Positions 1 through 9,933 are shown, numbered from the stretch's first letter. The stretch: 44,720 nucleotides of DNA from Bacillus sp. FJAT-29937 (GCF_001509555.1 NZ_LMAS01000008.1:170646-215365), one strand, 5' to 3'. The notes: generated by a model from the letters alone, not told the origin. Program-made: numbers and translations.

Positions 1-22
1 GAAGAATATACACGCCAAAATA

Positions 23-62
23 GAGAAAGGTGAATTTGAGTACGCTCAAATTCACCTTTCTC
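23..62. terminator. Long perfect hairpin at the 3' end of glcD
   Basis: An 18-bp perfect inverted repeat (23-40 with 45-62) closes a four-base TACG loop, 33 bases beyond the glcD stop. On the minus strand only a weak T-rich stretch follows, so it may act as a bidirectional terminator or transcript-stabilising hairpin. The gene to its left is outside the window. Confidence 0.7.
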
Positions 63-94
63 ATTATTTGAAGCTAGTTATGTCCCAGCCTCTT

Positions 95-1456
95 CTATTC
101 GAAAATCTTCCCTGGATTCAATATACCATTTGGATCCAAAACCTGTTTTATATCCTTCATAACATCCAATGCTTCCCCGTGTTGAAGGGACTGGTATTTC
201 TTTTTTCCTAATCCAACCCCATGTTCTCCTGTACAAGTTCCTCCACAAGCCAAAGCATAATGGACGATCTTTTCATTAAATTGATTTGCTCGTTCCATAT
301 CTAGAGGATTATCGGTGTCAATTAATACACCTGCGTGAAAGTTTCCATCACCGATGTGACCGATGATGTCACCTTGTAATCCTGATTCATCTATACATTT
401 CCGGGTATATTCAACCGCATCTGCTAGTACGGACAGTGGAACACAAACATCCGTATTCATGACCTGTTTCCCAGGGTTCTCGTGAATGAGCGCATATAAA
501 GAATTATGTCTTACTTCCCATAATTTTGCTCTGCCTAATGAATCAGTTTCAAATTCAAATTCAAAACAGCCAAATTCATTAAATATTTCTTTCGTTAGTT
601 GAACGTCCGATTCGACACTACCTTTAGAACCGTGGAATTCTAGAAAGAGAGAAGCACCCTCTGAATAATTTGTACCATATACTTTATTCATATATTGGAT
701 TGTTTCCCCTTCAACCAACTCAACTCTAGCTATCGGAACACCAACGGATAACATGGCGGTAGCAGCTTGAATGGCCTCGTTTACAGATAGGAATGTGGCA
801 CGTGCTGCGGTAATGACTTCTGAAATCCCATGAACCTGAAGCGTTAATTCAGAAAAAATACCCAATGTTCCTTCTGAGCCAACAAATAGTTCTGTTAAGT
901 TATATCCAGATGATGATTTTTTCGCTTTTCCGCCAGTTCGAATCACTCGACCATTAGATAGAACGACTTCCAAATCTCTTACATTATCCTTCATCGCACC
1001 ATATCGAACAGTAGTAGTTCCGCTTGCATTAGTAGAAGCCATTCCTCCTAGTGTAGCATCAGCTCCTGGATCAACTGAAAAAAATAACCCATACTTTCCG
1101 AGTTCCTTATTTAATTGCAGTCTTGTAACTCCAGGTTGAACACGAACTAGAAAATCATCTGGATTTACCTCTAGTATTTTATTCATTTCTTGAAGATCTA
1201 GAGAGATTCCTCCTTTTAAAGGAATCGCAGCCCCTTCAAGCCCTGATCCCACTCCGAAAGGGGTAACAGGAATTTTATGCTCATTTGCAAATTGCATAAT
1301 GGTCACAATCTCTTCTGTATTTCTTGGAAAAACGACAACATCAGGAAAGCTTGCTTCATGAAAAGATTCATCTTTACTATGATTTAAACGAACGGTTTCA
1401 TTTGTACTGATGCGATCATTAGGAACAATTTGTTTTAATTTCTCAGCAAGCGTCAT
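95..1456 (-). CDS. glcD: FAD-binding oxidase, GlcD (glycolate oxidase / D-2-hydroxyacid dehydrogenase) family
   Basis: This 453-residue protein has the two-domain layout of the FAD-linked oxidase family. The N-terminal FAD-binding domain carries GVGSGLEGAAIPLKGG near residues 68-83 and PGADATLGGMASTNASGTTT near 130-149. The C-terminal FAD-oxidase domain ends in GGTCTGEHGVGLGKKK and LDPNGILNPGKIF, which are hallmark GlcD motifs. Family members oxidise glycolate, D-lactate or other 2-hydroxyacids to 2-oxoacids, passing electrons to the quinone pool or another acceptor. The ATG has a good GAGGAG site 7 bases upstream. It is the last gene of an apparent iclR-patA-glcD minus-strand group, 53 bases after patA. 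No GlcE or GlcF (iron-sulfur) subunit is adjacent, so it probably works alone. The true substrate cannot be read from sequence. Confidence 0.92.
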   Translation of the reverse strand: MTLAEKLKQIVPNDRISTNETVRLNHSKDESFHEASFPDVVVFPRNTEEIVTIMQFANEHKIPVTPFGVGSGLEGAAIPLKGGISLDLQEMNKILEVNPDDFLVRVQPGVTRLQLNKELGKYGLFFSVDPGADATLGGMASTNASGTTTVRYGAMKDNVRDLEVVLSNGRVIRTGGKAKKSSSGYNLTELFVGSEGTLGIFSELTLQVHGISEVITAARATFLSVNEAIQAATAMLSVGVPIARVELVEGETIQYMNKVYGTNYSEGASLFLEFHGSKGSVESDVQLTKEIFNEFGCFEFEFETDSLGRAKLWEVRHNSLYALIHENPGKQVMNTDVCVPLSVLADAVEYTRKCIDESGLQGDIIGHIGDGNFHAGVLIDTDNPLDMERANQFNEKIVHYALACGGTCTGEHGVGLGKKKYQSLQHGEALDVMKDIKQVLDPNGILNPGKIFE

Positions 1457-1509
1457 GTTTATCTCCTCACATTATGATACTTCAATCCTAAATTCATATA
1501 TTCCAACTA

Positions 1510-2682
1510 TTATTTAACCGCTTTAATAGAGTGTAAAAAACGTTCAATTCCATCAAGGCCTTTGACTAAATCTTCCATTGATTGGGCATATGAAATTCGA
1601 ATATAACCTTCACCAAAATCAGAGAAAGAGCTTCCAGGTATAACCGCAACTTTTTCCTGATCAAGGAGATTCATCGCAAAATCCATTGATGATAGCCCAG
1701 TGCTTTTAATCGATGGAAAAATATAAAATGCTCCTTTTGGTTCAATGACATCTAGGCCCATTTCTTTTAGTCTTCTAAAGGCGAGATCTCTTCGATTTTT
1801 ATACTCATGTTTCATTGCTAATACTTCTTCTGTATATACACCTTGCTTTAATGCCTCAACTGCAGCATATTGGCTAATGGAACTTGGACAAATTGAATTA
1901 AAAGAATGTATTTTATAAAATTGATCAATTAAGTAAGACGGAGCAAAAGCAAAACCTATGCGCCAGCCTGTCATAGAATGAGATTTTGAGAGACCGTTAA
2001 TGATAATCGTTTTATCCTTTAAATTTGGAATAGATCCGATTGAAAAATGCTTTTCATCATAAAGCAGCTCACTATATACTTCATCAGCTACAATAAATAT
2101 TTTTTTATCTTCTAGCACTTTGCCAATTTCACGCACTTCTTTTTCAGACAAAATCGTTCCAAGCGGATTGCTTGGATAAGGGAGAAGGACACAACGAGTT
2201 TTTTCGGTAATATGCTCTTCTATTAACGAGGCAGTTATTTTAAAATCGCTATTTGTTGTATCAACATAGACAGGGATTGCATTACATAACTTGATTAAAG
2301 GTTCATACCCAGGATAAATAGGAACAGGTAAGATGACTTCAGATCCTTCTTCAAGAATTGTGCGAAAAGCAAGGTCAAGAGCCTCGCTTGCCCCCGTTGT
2401 GACGATGACTTCATCTTCGGGATGGTACGATAAATTATAATTTTCACGAACATAATCACATGCTGCTACACGTAATTCATATAGTCCAGCTGTTTCTGTG
2501 TAGGCATTTTGATTTTCAATAATGGCTTTTACTCCAGCCTCTTTTACATATTCGGGGGTAGGGAAATTTGGTTGGCCAAATGTCAAATTTATGATGTCAG
2601 GTGAACGATCGACTTTATTTGCAATTTTACGAATACCTGACATTTCGATATCTACTACATTTTTATTTAGAAGATTAATCAT
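1510..2682 (-). CDS. patA: PLP-dependent class I aminotransferase, PatA-like
   Basis: A 390-residue fold-type I aminotransferase. The lysine expected to bind PLP lies in NGLSKSHSMTGWRIGF (about residues 229-244). IYPGYEP, LPYPSNPLGT, GAFYIFPSIKS and VPGSSFSDFGEGYIR strongly recall B. subtilis PatA, an aspartate/N-acetyl-diaminopimelate-type aminotransferase. Position between an IclR regulator and a GlcD-like oxidase, opposite an ABC importer, suggests a catabolic paralogue acting on an imported amino compound rather than the housekeeping lysine-pathway enzyme; that is inference. Start ATG follows GAAGGGATG. The enzyme would give a 2-oxoacid that the nearby LDH-like protein could reduce, and GlcD could run the reverse oxidation. 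Confidence 0.88.
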   Translation of the reverse strand: MINLLNKNVVDIEMSGIRKIANKVDRSPDIINLTFGQPNFPTPEYVKEAGVKAIIENQNAYTETAGLYELRVAACDYVRENYNLSYHPEDEVIVTTGASEALDLAFRTILEEGSEVILPVPIYPGYEPLIKLCNAIPVYVDTTNSDFKITASLIEEHITEKTRCVLLPYPSNPLGTILSEKEVREIGKVLEDKKIFIVADEVYSELLYDEKHFSIGSIPNLKDKTIIINGLSKSHSMTGWRIGFAFAPSYLIDQFYKIHSFNSICPSSISQYAAVEALKQGVYTEEVLAMKHEYKNRRDLAFRRLKEMGLDVIEPKGAFYIFPSIKSTGLSSMDFAMNLLDQEKVAVIPGSSFSDFGEGYIRISYAQSMEDLVKGLDGIERFLHSIKAVK

Positions 2683-2826
2683 TTTTACTCATCCCTTCCG
2701 TAATTTGGCTCCTTTTGGATTATGAGGCCTAAGGTGAATTCTTTTAGATCAATAGCTAAAAGGAAAAGTATTTTATAAGAGATAACCACCACCCTTAATT
2801 TGTGTTGTTTTATAAGAATTTAAGCT

Positions 2827-3555
2827 TTAATGCCCCATTTTCCACGAAATTTTGTTTCCTGTATTTATCACTTCATCAATAATTCCCTTTAATGATTCAT
2901 CTTCCAAATTCGAGATATTCATTTTTATACTGACAGCGCCGATCACCCCGCCGTAATGATTTAATATTGGAGAAGCGATAAAAGATATACCGTCATTTTG
3001 CACGTCTTGAACCAATTCATATCCGTCTATTTTTATTCTATTTAATCGTTGAAAAAATGCTGTTCTTTCACCTTCTGGAACGGATTCGTTCACTACTTTT
3101 TCTACAAAGTCAGATGGCATATGTGCTAGCATCGTTAGATTAGCTGCACCCTCGTGTAACGGTGTTCTAAGACCTAAATTGTCATGCACTCGAATGGTTT
3201 GCTGTATACAGTCAATTCTTTCAATAATGATAGATTCCGTTCCTATTGGCTTGCTCAAATATACGGTTGCTTCAACAGTCCTCATTAAATTTTCTAATTC
3301 AGGTCGTAACACGCTGACATAATCAAGCGTGTCGTAAACAATTAAACCGTATTCAAGCCACATATTACCAAGTCCATAAAGCTTACTTTTCGGATCTTGT
3401 TGTATCATTTCATGTTTGATCATCGCATTTAGGTTACGATGCATGGAACTGGTGGGAAGTTTACATTCTTTGGCCAGTTCAGTGATAGTAAATTGGTTCG
3501 GATAATGTTGAATTAGAACTTTTACTATATGCATGGCGCGATCAATTGATTGCAT
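2827..3555 (-). CDS. IclR-family transcriptional regulator
   Basis: This 242-residue protein has an N-terminal winged helix-turn-helix (residues about 1-60, with FTITELAKECKLPTSSMHRN as recognition region) and a C-terminal IclR effector-binding domain (about 70-240). It is divergent from the ABC importer operon and probably co-transcribed with patA and glcD, 144 bases downstream. IclR proteins usually control adjacent catabolic and transport genes in response to a small organic acid or aromatic ligand, so this is the likely local regulator of both arms. Start ATG follows GAAAGGTAGAG. Its effector is unknown. Confidence 0.9.
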   Translation of the reverse strand: MQSIDRAMHIVKVLIQHYPNQFTITELAKECKLPTSSMHRNLNAMIKHEMIQQDPKSKLYGLGNMWLEYGLIVYDTLDYVSVLRPELENLMRTVEATVYLSKPIGTESIIIERIDCIQQTIRVHDNLGLRTPLHEGAANLTMLAHMPSDFVEKVVNESVPEGERTAFFQRLNRIKIDGYELVQDVQNDGISFIASPILNHYGGVIGAVSIKMNISNLEDESLKGIIDEVINTGNKISWKMGH

Positions 3556-3643
3556 TTAAATCTCTACCTTTCTATTAGGAAGTAGCATGATGGGGAGACA
3601 TGATTATAACTTCAAAAGAATGGGGATATCAGAAAATTAGCAA

Positions 3644-3672
3644 TTGACAATAATCTTATTTTTCATTATATT
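3644..3672 (+). promoter_or_regulatory. Strong sigma-A promoter for the importer operon
   Basis: TTGACA at 3644-3649, a 17-base spacer, and TATATT at 3667-3672. This is close to consensus and predicts a start near 3680, leaving a leader of about 205 nt before the ATPase gene start at 3886. Confidence 0.75.
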
Positions 3673-3700
3673 AGAACTAATTCCCGATAGCAAGAATAAA

Positions 3701-3786
3701 ATTCCATTACGCGGAAAGGTTGGGTAAAGGTGATAGAAACTGTGGAATAGCAAAGGGACAGGCGGACCAACATGTCTAACTGCCCT
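3701..3786 (+). promoter_or_regulatory. Possibly structured 5' leader of the importer transcript
   Basis: Two candidate stems lie between promoter and gene. ATTCCA (3701-3706) can pair with TGGAAT (3743-3748). A second, bulged hairpin pairs AGGG/CCCT (3754-3757/3783-3786), CAG/CTG (3759-3761/3780-3782) and GGAC/GTCT (3764-3767/3774-3777), with a single bulged A and a GC/AA internal loop. It does not match any riboswitch consensus I can recall (ykkC/guanidine, SAM, lysine, glycine, T-box). No terminator or sequestered ribosome site was recognised, so regulation is unproven. Confidence 0.35.
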
Positions 3787-3885
3787 GGTAGTGAGAGTAT
3801 AGGTAGTTTCGCAATCAATAGATTACTTAATTAGTAGTAGATATGTAGTTTTTTAGAACGCATCACGCCCGGAGGAGGTTATTGC

Positions 3886-4977
3886 ATGGTATTAGGCAAT
3901 AGTTTATCCATTGTCAATGCTTCAAAGTATTATAAGAGGTTTAAAGCAGTTGACGATGTGAATTTAGAAGTAAATCAAGGGGAGTTTCTTACGATACTAG
4001 GTCCCAGTGGATCCGGGAAGACCTCATTACTTAAACTAATTGCTGGATTTGAACAATTAAATCAAGGGGCAATTATATTAAATGATCAAGATATTTCGAA
4101 GAGAAAACCGTACGAGAGAGATATCGGGATGTTATTTCAAAATTATGCCCTATTCCCTCATATGACGATTTTTGACAATATAGCTTATCCCCTTCGCCTT
4201 CGTAAGGTACCAAAGGCGGAAATCAACGAAAGGGTAGAAGCTGTTCTGAAGCTTGTTCATCTAGAACAATTTGGATCAAGATATCCTGAGCAATTAAGTG
4301 GAGGTCAACAACAAAGGGTAGCTTTGGCAAGAGCCATTGTCTTTAACCCGCCACTTCTTCTATTGGATGAGCCGCTGGGAGCACTTGATAAACAATTACG
4401 TAAGAAAATGCAATTGGAAATAAAGCATATTCAAGAACAAGTCGGAATCACGACAGTTAGTGTGACACATGATCAGGAAGAAGCATTAACCATGTCAGAT
4501 AAAATTTGTGTCATGAACAACGGAAGAATCGAACAGGTAGATACTCCTGAAAACTTGTACAAGCGGCCAAAGAATCGCTTTGTAGCTGAATTTATCGGTG
4601 AAATTAACCTAATTAAGGGCAATGTTGTGAGCGTGGACGAAGAAAGAGCAAAAGTAAAAGTAAATGATAGTTTTGTAGTAGATGTCGAGATAGATTCTAT
4701 AGTAAAGAAGAATCATTCGATGCTGATTGCTCTCCGTCCAGAAAATATTCAGATAGCTAAAGAAGAGTCCGAATTTCATAACACGATTAAGGCCAAAGTG
4801 ATTGAATCTATCTATGTAGGTGAGGCCTTTAATATTAAGACAAGAACGGAAACAGGAGAGGAAATTACTGCAAAAATCCCTGCATATGTCTCAGAATTAC
4901 CATTAAAAGATAAAGAAATTATTTTAGGATGGAATTATAAAGATGCTTGTCTAATTCATGATGATACACCAGCATAA
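3886..4977 (+). CDS. PotA-type ABC transporter ATP-binding protein (spermidine/putrescine-like importer)
   Basis: A 363-residue importer ATPase. Walker A is GPSGSGKT (39-46), the Q-loop lies in FQNYALFPHMT, the signature is LSGGQQQRVALARA (137-150), Walker B is LLLLDEP followed by the D-loop, and the H-loop is VTHDQEEAL. A C-terminal TOBE-like domain (about 240-360) includes IALRPENIQIA, as in PotA and related ATPases. The ATG has a strong GGAGGAGG site. It is the first gene of a four-gene importer set (ATPase, binding protein, two permeases). Polyamine specificity is a family default; members also carry opines, amino-acid derivatives and iron, so the substrate stays open. Confidence 0.9.
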   Translation: MVLGNSLSIVNASKYYKRFKAVDDVNLEVNQGEFLTILGPSGSGKTSLLKLIAGFEQLNQGAIILNDQDISKRKPYERDIGMLFQNYALFPHMTIFDNIAYPLRLRKVPKAEINERVEAVLKLVHLEQFGSRYPEQLSGGQQQRVALARAIVFNPPLLLLDEPLGALDKQLRKKMQLEIKHIQEQVGITTVSVTHDQEEALTMSDKICVMNNGRIEQVDTPENLYKRPKNRFVAEFIGEINLIKGNVVSVDEERAKVKVNDSFVVDVEIDSIVKKNHSMLIALRPENIQIAKEESEFHNTIKAKVIESIYVGEAFNIKTRTETGEEITAKIPAYVSELPLKDKEIILGWNYKDACLIHDDTPA

Positions 4978-5013
4978 TCAAAAAAATAAAGGATGAAAAA
5001 GGGGATATGATTC

Positions 5014-6069
5014 ATGCCAAAGAAAATAGTCGTTTTCCTATTTACTATGTTAGTGGCTGTTATTGTGGCTGGCTGTGGAAACGGGGCAACAAATGGGAAA
5101 GAAAGTAAAGAACTAATCGTTGTTGATTGGGGAGGCCCTTATACGGAAATTCACCAGGAAGTTGTATTCAAGCCATTTGAAGAAAAGTATGATGTCAAAG
5201 TTAAGGTAGTAACACCGCCTGATGTAGGAAAATTAAAATCGATGGTGGAAAGTGGAAATGTTGAATGGGACGTTGTTAGTGTAGGTGATGATTTTGCCAT
5301 TAGAGGCGGTAGAGAAGGTCTATTAGAGAAATTAGACTTTGATGTGATTAAAACAGATGGACTTCCTAAAGAGCTTGTCCACGATTATGCAGTGCCTGAG
5401 AATACATTTTCAACAGCGATTTCCTTTAACACGGATACATTTCCTGTAGGAAAGCATCCAACAACATGGGCAGAATTTTTTGATACAACAAAGTTTCCAG
5501 GTGATCGTGGACTATATAATGATCCAATGTGGACTTTAGAAGCAGCGTTATTAGCTGATGGAGTAGAACCGGAAAATTTATATCCATTAGATGTGGACCG
5601 TGCATTTAAAAAGCTTGATGAAATCAAAGATCAAGTGAAGGTTTGGTGGACAGCGGGTGCACAACCACCAGAAATTTTAGCCACAAATCAAGTTCCATTA
5701 ACGAGTTCTTGGGCTGGCCGTGTGATAGCAGCCAAAACTGATGGGGCACCAGTTGATGTAGATTTCAATCAAGGACTACTTCTATCAAACTCTTGGGCAG
5801 TACCTAAAGGAGCACCAAATAAAGACTTAGCAATGAAATTTATTGCCTTTTCTTTAGAACCTGAACAACAAGCAGCTCTTTCCAATAAATACGACAACGC
5901 ACCTGCTAATGCGAATGCAATAGAGTTGTTAACTGACGAATCAAAAGTCCGATTAGGTTTAGATGACTCCTCAGATAAACTGCAAAAACAGATATATATT
6001 AATACTAATTGGTGGGTTGACAACTACGAAAAGGTTAATGAACGCTTTAGAACATGGCTTCTAGAATAA
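5014..6069 (+). CDS. PotD-type extracellular solute-binding lipoprotein
   Basis: A 351-residue binding protein with a lipoprotein signal peptide: basic start MPKK, hydrophobic stretch, and lipobox VAGC with Cys21 as the predicted lipidated residue. The mature part is a family 1 (COG0687-like) polyamine/opine type receptor, beginning ELIVVDWGGPYTE and holding GDRGLYNDP and WAVPKGAPNKDLAMKFI. It would sit on the outer face of the membrane and deliver ligand to the two permeases encoded just downstream. Spacing from the ATPase gene is 36 bases and to the next permease gene 14 bases, consistent with one operon. The ligand cannot be assigned without structure-based comparison. Confidence 0.88.
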   Translation: MPKKIVVFLFTMLVAVIVAGCGNGATNGKESKELIVVDWGGPYTEIHQEVVFKPFEEKYDVKVKVVTPPDVGKLKSMVESGNVEWDVVSVGDDFAIRGGREGLLEKLDFDVIKTDGLPKELVHDYAVPENTFSTAISFNTDTFPVGKHPTTWAEFFDTTKFPGDRGLYNDPMWTLEAALLADGVEPENLYPLDVDRAFKKLDEIKDQVKVWWTAGAQPPEILATNQVPLTSSWAGRVIAAKTDGAPVDVDFNQGLLLSNSWAVPKGAPNKDLAMKFIAFSLEPEQQAALSNKYDNAPANANAIELLTDESKVRLGLDDSSDKLQKQIYINTNWWVDNYEKVNERFRTWLLE

Positions 6070-6083
6070 ATGGAGGTTGAAAT

Positions 6084-6986
6084 ATGATCGAAGTTAAAAC
6101 TGAGACATGGGTACCTGAAAAACAGGTATCCTTCTCCCGCCGTTTAGCAAGAATATCAGGATTACAATGGCTTCTTTTGATTATCCCATTGGCATATATC
6201 TTAATTTTAATGTTCTTTTCGATGATCGACTTCTTTAAACTTAGTTTTTTTAATGCGGATGGATTTACATTAGAGTATATCAAATCCTTTTTTTCTACCC
6301 CTGTTTATTTGAAAGTATTATGGCTGACGTTAAAAATTTCCCTGCTTGTTACGGTATTTGCATTAGTAATTGCCTATCCGCTTGCCTATTCATTAGTGAT
6401 AACAAAGTCAGCACTATGGAAAAAAATTATCTTTTCTGCTGTGTTAATTCCATTTTGGATAAGTTTACTAGTTCGTACATTTGCTTGGACCATTTTACTT
6501 CGGAAAAATGGAGTCATTAATATCATTTTAATGAAACTAGGGATCATCGACCAGCCGCTAGAGCTTATTTATAATACGACCGGTGTCGTCATCGCAATGA
6601 CCCATATTCTTCTTCCATACATGGTTTTAAGTCTCTATTCTGTTATGGCAGGAATTGATCAAAGATTGCTTCAGGCAGCACAAGGGATGGGAGCACGTCC
6701 TTGGAAGGCATTTTTTCAAGTCTTTTTCCCCTTATCGATTCCAGGGCTGCTATCTGGTTCTCTATTAGTCTTTGTCATGGGAATTGGATATTTTATTACA
6801 CCTGCTTTATTGGGCGGACCAAATACAATCATGATTTCGATGTTAATCGAAAGTAATATCAACACAACATTGAATTGGCACTTAGCCTCAGTTCTAGCAC
6901 TAGTATTATTTGTTGCAACGATCCTTTTACTATTGATTGCTCTTCTGGTAACAGGAAAGAATCCTGTATTGAAGGAGTTGGAATAA
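6084..6986 (+). CDS. PotB-type ABC transporter permease
   Basis: A 300-residue integral membrane protein with about six hydrophobic helices, starting after a polar N-terminus of about 25 residues. The cytoplasmic EAA-like loop is AAQGMGARPWKAFFQVFFPL (about residues 198-217), which docks the ATPase. It is of the PotB/HisM-like binding-protein-dependent permease family. The ATG has a GGAGG site within TGGAGGTTG. It is paired with the next gene, which starts one base after its stop codon, so the two subunits are probably translationally coupled. Confidence 0.9.
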   Translation: MIEVKTETWVPEKQVSFSRRLARISGLQWLLLIIPLAYILILMFFSMIDFFKLSFFNADGFTLEYIKSFFSTPVYLKVLWLTLKISLLVTVFALVIAYPLAYSLVITKSALWKKIIFSAVLIPFWISLLVRTFAWTILLRKNGVINIILMKLGIIDQPLELIYNTTGVVIAMTHILLPYMVLSLYSVMAGIDQRLLQAAQGMGARPWKAFFQVFFPLSIPGLLSGSLLVFVMGIGYFITPALLGGPNTIMISMLIESNINTTLNWHLASVLALVLFVATILLLLIALLVTGKNPVLKELE

Positions 6987-6987
6987 A

Positions 6988-7770
6988 ATGTGGCTTAAAA
7001 TATTGGTAGGCATTATTGTCATTGCTCTAATTTCCCCTATTTTAGTCGTGATTCCGATGTCTTTTTCTTCGGCTAGTTACTTTGAATTTCCAATTCCGGG
7101 TTACTCTTTGAAATGGTATCTTAACTTTTTCAATAACGAAGAATGGGTAATAGGGTTAATAAGAAGTCTAGTCATCGCATTTTTCACTGCGATATTATCT
7201 ACTATCTTAGGAATTATGGCTTCTCTTGCTGTTTCGAGAATAAACTTTTGGGGTAAGAAGCTGTTTATGTCATTGATGGTTGCTCCAATGATCATTCCAG
7301 TCATCATTACAGGGGTTGCACTCTATCATTCCTTTGCTCCTCTTAAACTGACGAATAACTTTGTCGGCTTAGTATTAGCCCATACCATTTTAGCAATTCC
7401 AATTGTTTTTGTTACAGTAACAGCTAGTTTGAAAGGGATGGACCGTAACCTTGAATTGGCTGCGATGGGGCTAGGCTCAACCCCATTTGGAGCATTCTTT
7501 AAAGTTACCCTTCCATTAATTCGACCAGGTGTGCTATCAGGTGCGTTATTTGCCTTTATTATTTCCTTCGATGAAGTTGTTGTCACAATCTTCTTAGGCG
7601 GACCAAATACAAAAACATTGCCAATCGCTATGTGGGAAAATCTGCGTATCCAAGTAGATCCAACGATGGCAGCTGTCTCTTCTATTCTAATCGTCATAAC
7701 GATTGCATTGTTTGGTACAGGGGAACTTATTACAGCACGTAAAGCCCGTAAAGTAAGCAAAAATTTATAG
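6988..7770 (+). CDS. PotC-type ABC transporter permease
   Basis: A 260-residue membrane protein with six predicted helices and the EAA-like loop LAAMGLGSTPFGAFFKVTLP (about residues 156-175). The conserved FDEVVVTIFLGGPNTKTLP near residue 192 is typical of the PotC family. It forms the heterodimeric channel with the preceding permease. The start codon is separated from the preceding stop by one base and uses a GGAGTTGG ribosome site inside the upstream gene. A hairpin lies 11 bases after the stop. Confidence 0.9.
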   Translation: MWLKILVGIIVIALISPILVVIPMSFSSASYFEFPIPGYSLKWYLNFFNNEEWVIGLIRSLVIAFFTAILSTILGIMASLAVSRINFWGKKLFMSLMVAPMIIPVIITGVALYHSFAPLKLTNNFVGLVLAHTILAIPIVFVTVTASLKGMDRNLELAAMGLGSTPFGAFFKVTLPLIRPGVLSGALFAFIISFDEVVVTIFLGGPNTKTLPIAMWENLRIQVDPTMAAVSSILIVITIALFGTGELITARKARKVSKNL

Positions 7771-7781
7771 GATTCGAATAT

Positions 7782-7818
7782 TTGCCTAGTTGAGGTGGGG
7801 AATCACCGAACTAGGCAA
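7782..7818 (+). terminator. Hairpin after the importer operon
   Basis: TTGCCTAGTT (7782-7791) pairs with AACTAGGCAA (7809-7818), and an inner GGTG/CACC extends the stem. It lacks an immediate T-run. A second inverted repeat ATTCTTGAA/TTCAAGAAT (7818-7826/7856-7864) and the palindrome AAAAAGCTTTTT follow. Termination may therefore be partial, with some read-through into ldh. Confidence 0.6.
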
Positions 7819-7885
7819 TTCTTGAAAAAAAGCTTTTTATTCTCCAAGACACAAATTCAAGAATCTCTTTGGCCAATTTTAATAA

Positions 7886-8872
<987 letters not shown>

Positions 8873-8923
8873 AATTTGCTTAGAAAACCTATATTTATAG
8901 AGATGATGGCAACGAATTATCGT

Positions 8924-8951
8924 ATGACAGTGTAAAATAGCAGTTTAGTAT
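8924..8951 (+). promoter_or_regulatory. Possible sigma-A promoter for ddaH
   Basis: ATGACA (8924-8929), a 16-base spacer and TAGTAT (8946-8951) would place a start about 50 nt before the ddaH ATG. Match to consensus is moderate, and co-transcription with ldh (135-bp gap) is equally possible. Confidence 0.35.
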
Positions 8952-9007
8952 TTTCTTATAGCAGAATTATATTTCAATATACAGAAAAATATTTCGGAGG
9001 TATTATT

Positions 9008-9769
9008 ATGTTCAAAAATATTATTGCTAAAAGACCAGCGGAAACGTTAGTGAATGGGTTGACTACTTCTGATCTAGGTAAACCAATATTTGAAAAGGCA
9101 CTTGTGCAGCATGATGCTTATATTGAAGCCCTTAAAGCATGTGGGGTTGAGATCACAGTTCTTCCGGAAAATAGTGAGTTTCCTGATTCAACTTTTGTCG
9201 AGGACACTGCTGTTTTAACAAAGGATTTTGCGGTCGTGACCAATCCCGGAGCAGAAAGCCGCAATAAGGAAATTGTTGAAATGGAACCAGTATTGAAGCG
9301 TTTTTATGAAAAATTTTATCATATTGAAGCGCCTGGCACCCTTGAAGGAGGCGACATTTTACAAATTGAGGATCATTTTTATATTGGAGTGTCGACTAGG
9401 ACTAACTTAGAAGGAGCAGAACAATTAAAGAAAATTCTTGAATTTGAAAACTATAAAGCGACTATCGTAGAGCTAGAGAAGTTTTTCCACCTAAAAACTG
9501 GGGTGACCTATATAGGGAATGGCACAGTATTAGTAGCAGGAGAATTTATCAATCATGAAGCATTTAATTCTTATAACAAAATAATCGTACCAGCAGAAGA
9601 AGAATACGCGGCAAACTGTATTCGTGTAAATGATTACGTTATCATTCCTTCAGGCTATCCAGAAACGAAGAAAAAAATTGAAGATGCTGGCTATCAAACG
9701 ATTGAAGTGGACACTTCTGAATTCCGTAAAATAGATGGTGGCCTCAGCTGCTTGTCATTAAGATTCTAA
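9008..9769 (+). CDS. ddaH: Dimethylarginine dimethylaminohydrolase (dimethylargininase) family protein
   Basis: A 253-residue amidinotransferase-superfamily (pentein-fold) hydrolase. All active-site elements of bacterial DDAH are visible: substrate-binding acids in FPDSTFVEDTAV (58-69), Glu113 in GTLEGGD, His161 in FFHLKTGVTYI, and the nucleophile Cys248 in GGLSCLSLRF close to the C-terminus. Positions agree within one residue with the Pseudomonas aeruginosa enzyme as I remember it. The known reaction is hydrolysis of N-omega-methylated arginines to citrulline and methylamines. The family also contains enzymes of unknown substrate, such as B. subtilis YkgA. The ATG follows a strong GGAGG. It closes the island and is followed by a good terminator. 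Confidence 0.87.
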   Translation: MFKNIIAKRPAETLVNGLTTSDLGKPIFEKALVQHDAYIEALKACGVEITVLPENSEFPDSTFVEDTAVLTKDFAVVTNPGAESRNKEIVEMEPVLKRFYEKFYHIEAPGTLEGGDILQIEDHFYIGVSTRTNLEGAEQLKKILEFENYKATIVELEKFFHLKTGVTYIGNGTVLVAGEFINHEAFNSYNKIIVPAEEEYAANCIRVNDYVIIPSGYPETKKKIEDAGYQTIEVDTSEFRKIDGGLSCLSLRF

Positions 9770-9798
9770 TACTAACAATTGTATTTCCATTTCACGAT

Positions 9799-9832
9799 GG
9801 AGCCAGGGATAAAAATCCTGTGGCTCCCTTTT
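9799..9832 (+). terminator. Rho-independent terminator after ddaH
   Basis: GGAGCCA (9799-9805) pairs with TGGCTCC (9821-9827). The inner stem is GGAT/ATCC with an AAAA loop, and CTTTTCT follows. This ends the ldh-ddaH transcript. Confidence 0.8.
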
Positions 9833-9933
9833 CTATGTTTATCCTTAAAGGTTTAATATTTCCATTTTGTCGTTAATCCAAAATTTTGAAACAAAAAAGG
9901 AAGGATCTTTTCGATCGCTTTCGTGTATTCTAA

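Larger units (their letters stand above)
3556..3885. other. 330-bp divergent regulatory region between iclR and the importer operon
   Basis: No convincing gene lies here. It holds a minus-strand -10 TATAAT (3608-3603, poor -35) suited to iclR, a near-consensus plus-strand sigma-A promoter at 3644-3672, and an approximately 200-nt leader before the importer ATPase gene with two potential stems (see separate entries). No clear IclR operator palindrome could be picked out by eye. Confidence 0.7.

Noticed and set aside
3730..3750. Six-codon frame (GTG...TAG) in the importer leader as a leader peptide
   Set aside because: No properly spaced ribosome site, and it lies within the stem-forming sequence; too short to support.
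3673..3885. Known riboswitch (guanidine-I, SAM, lysine, T-box) in the importer leader
   Set aside because: None of the conserved cores I remember for these classes is present.
7326..7760. 144-codon minus-strand frame inside the permease gene
   Set aside because: Shadow of a clear PotC-type permease.
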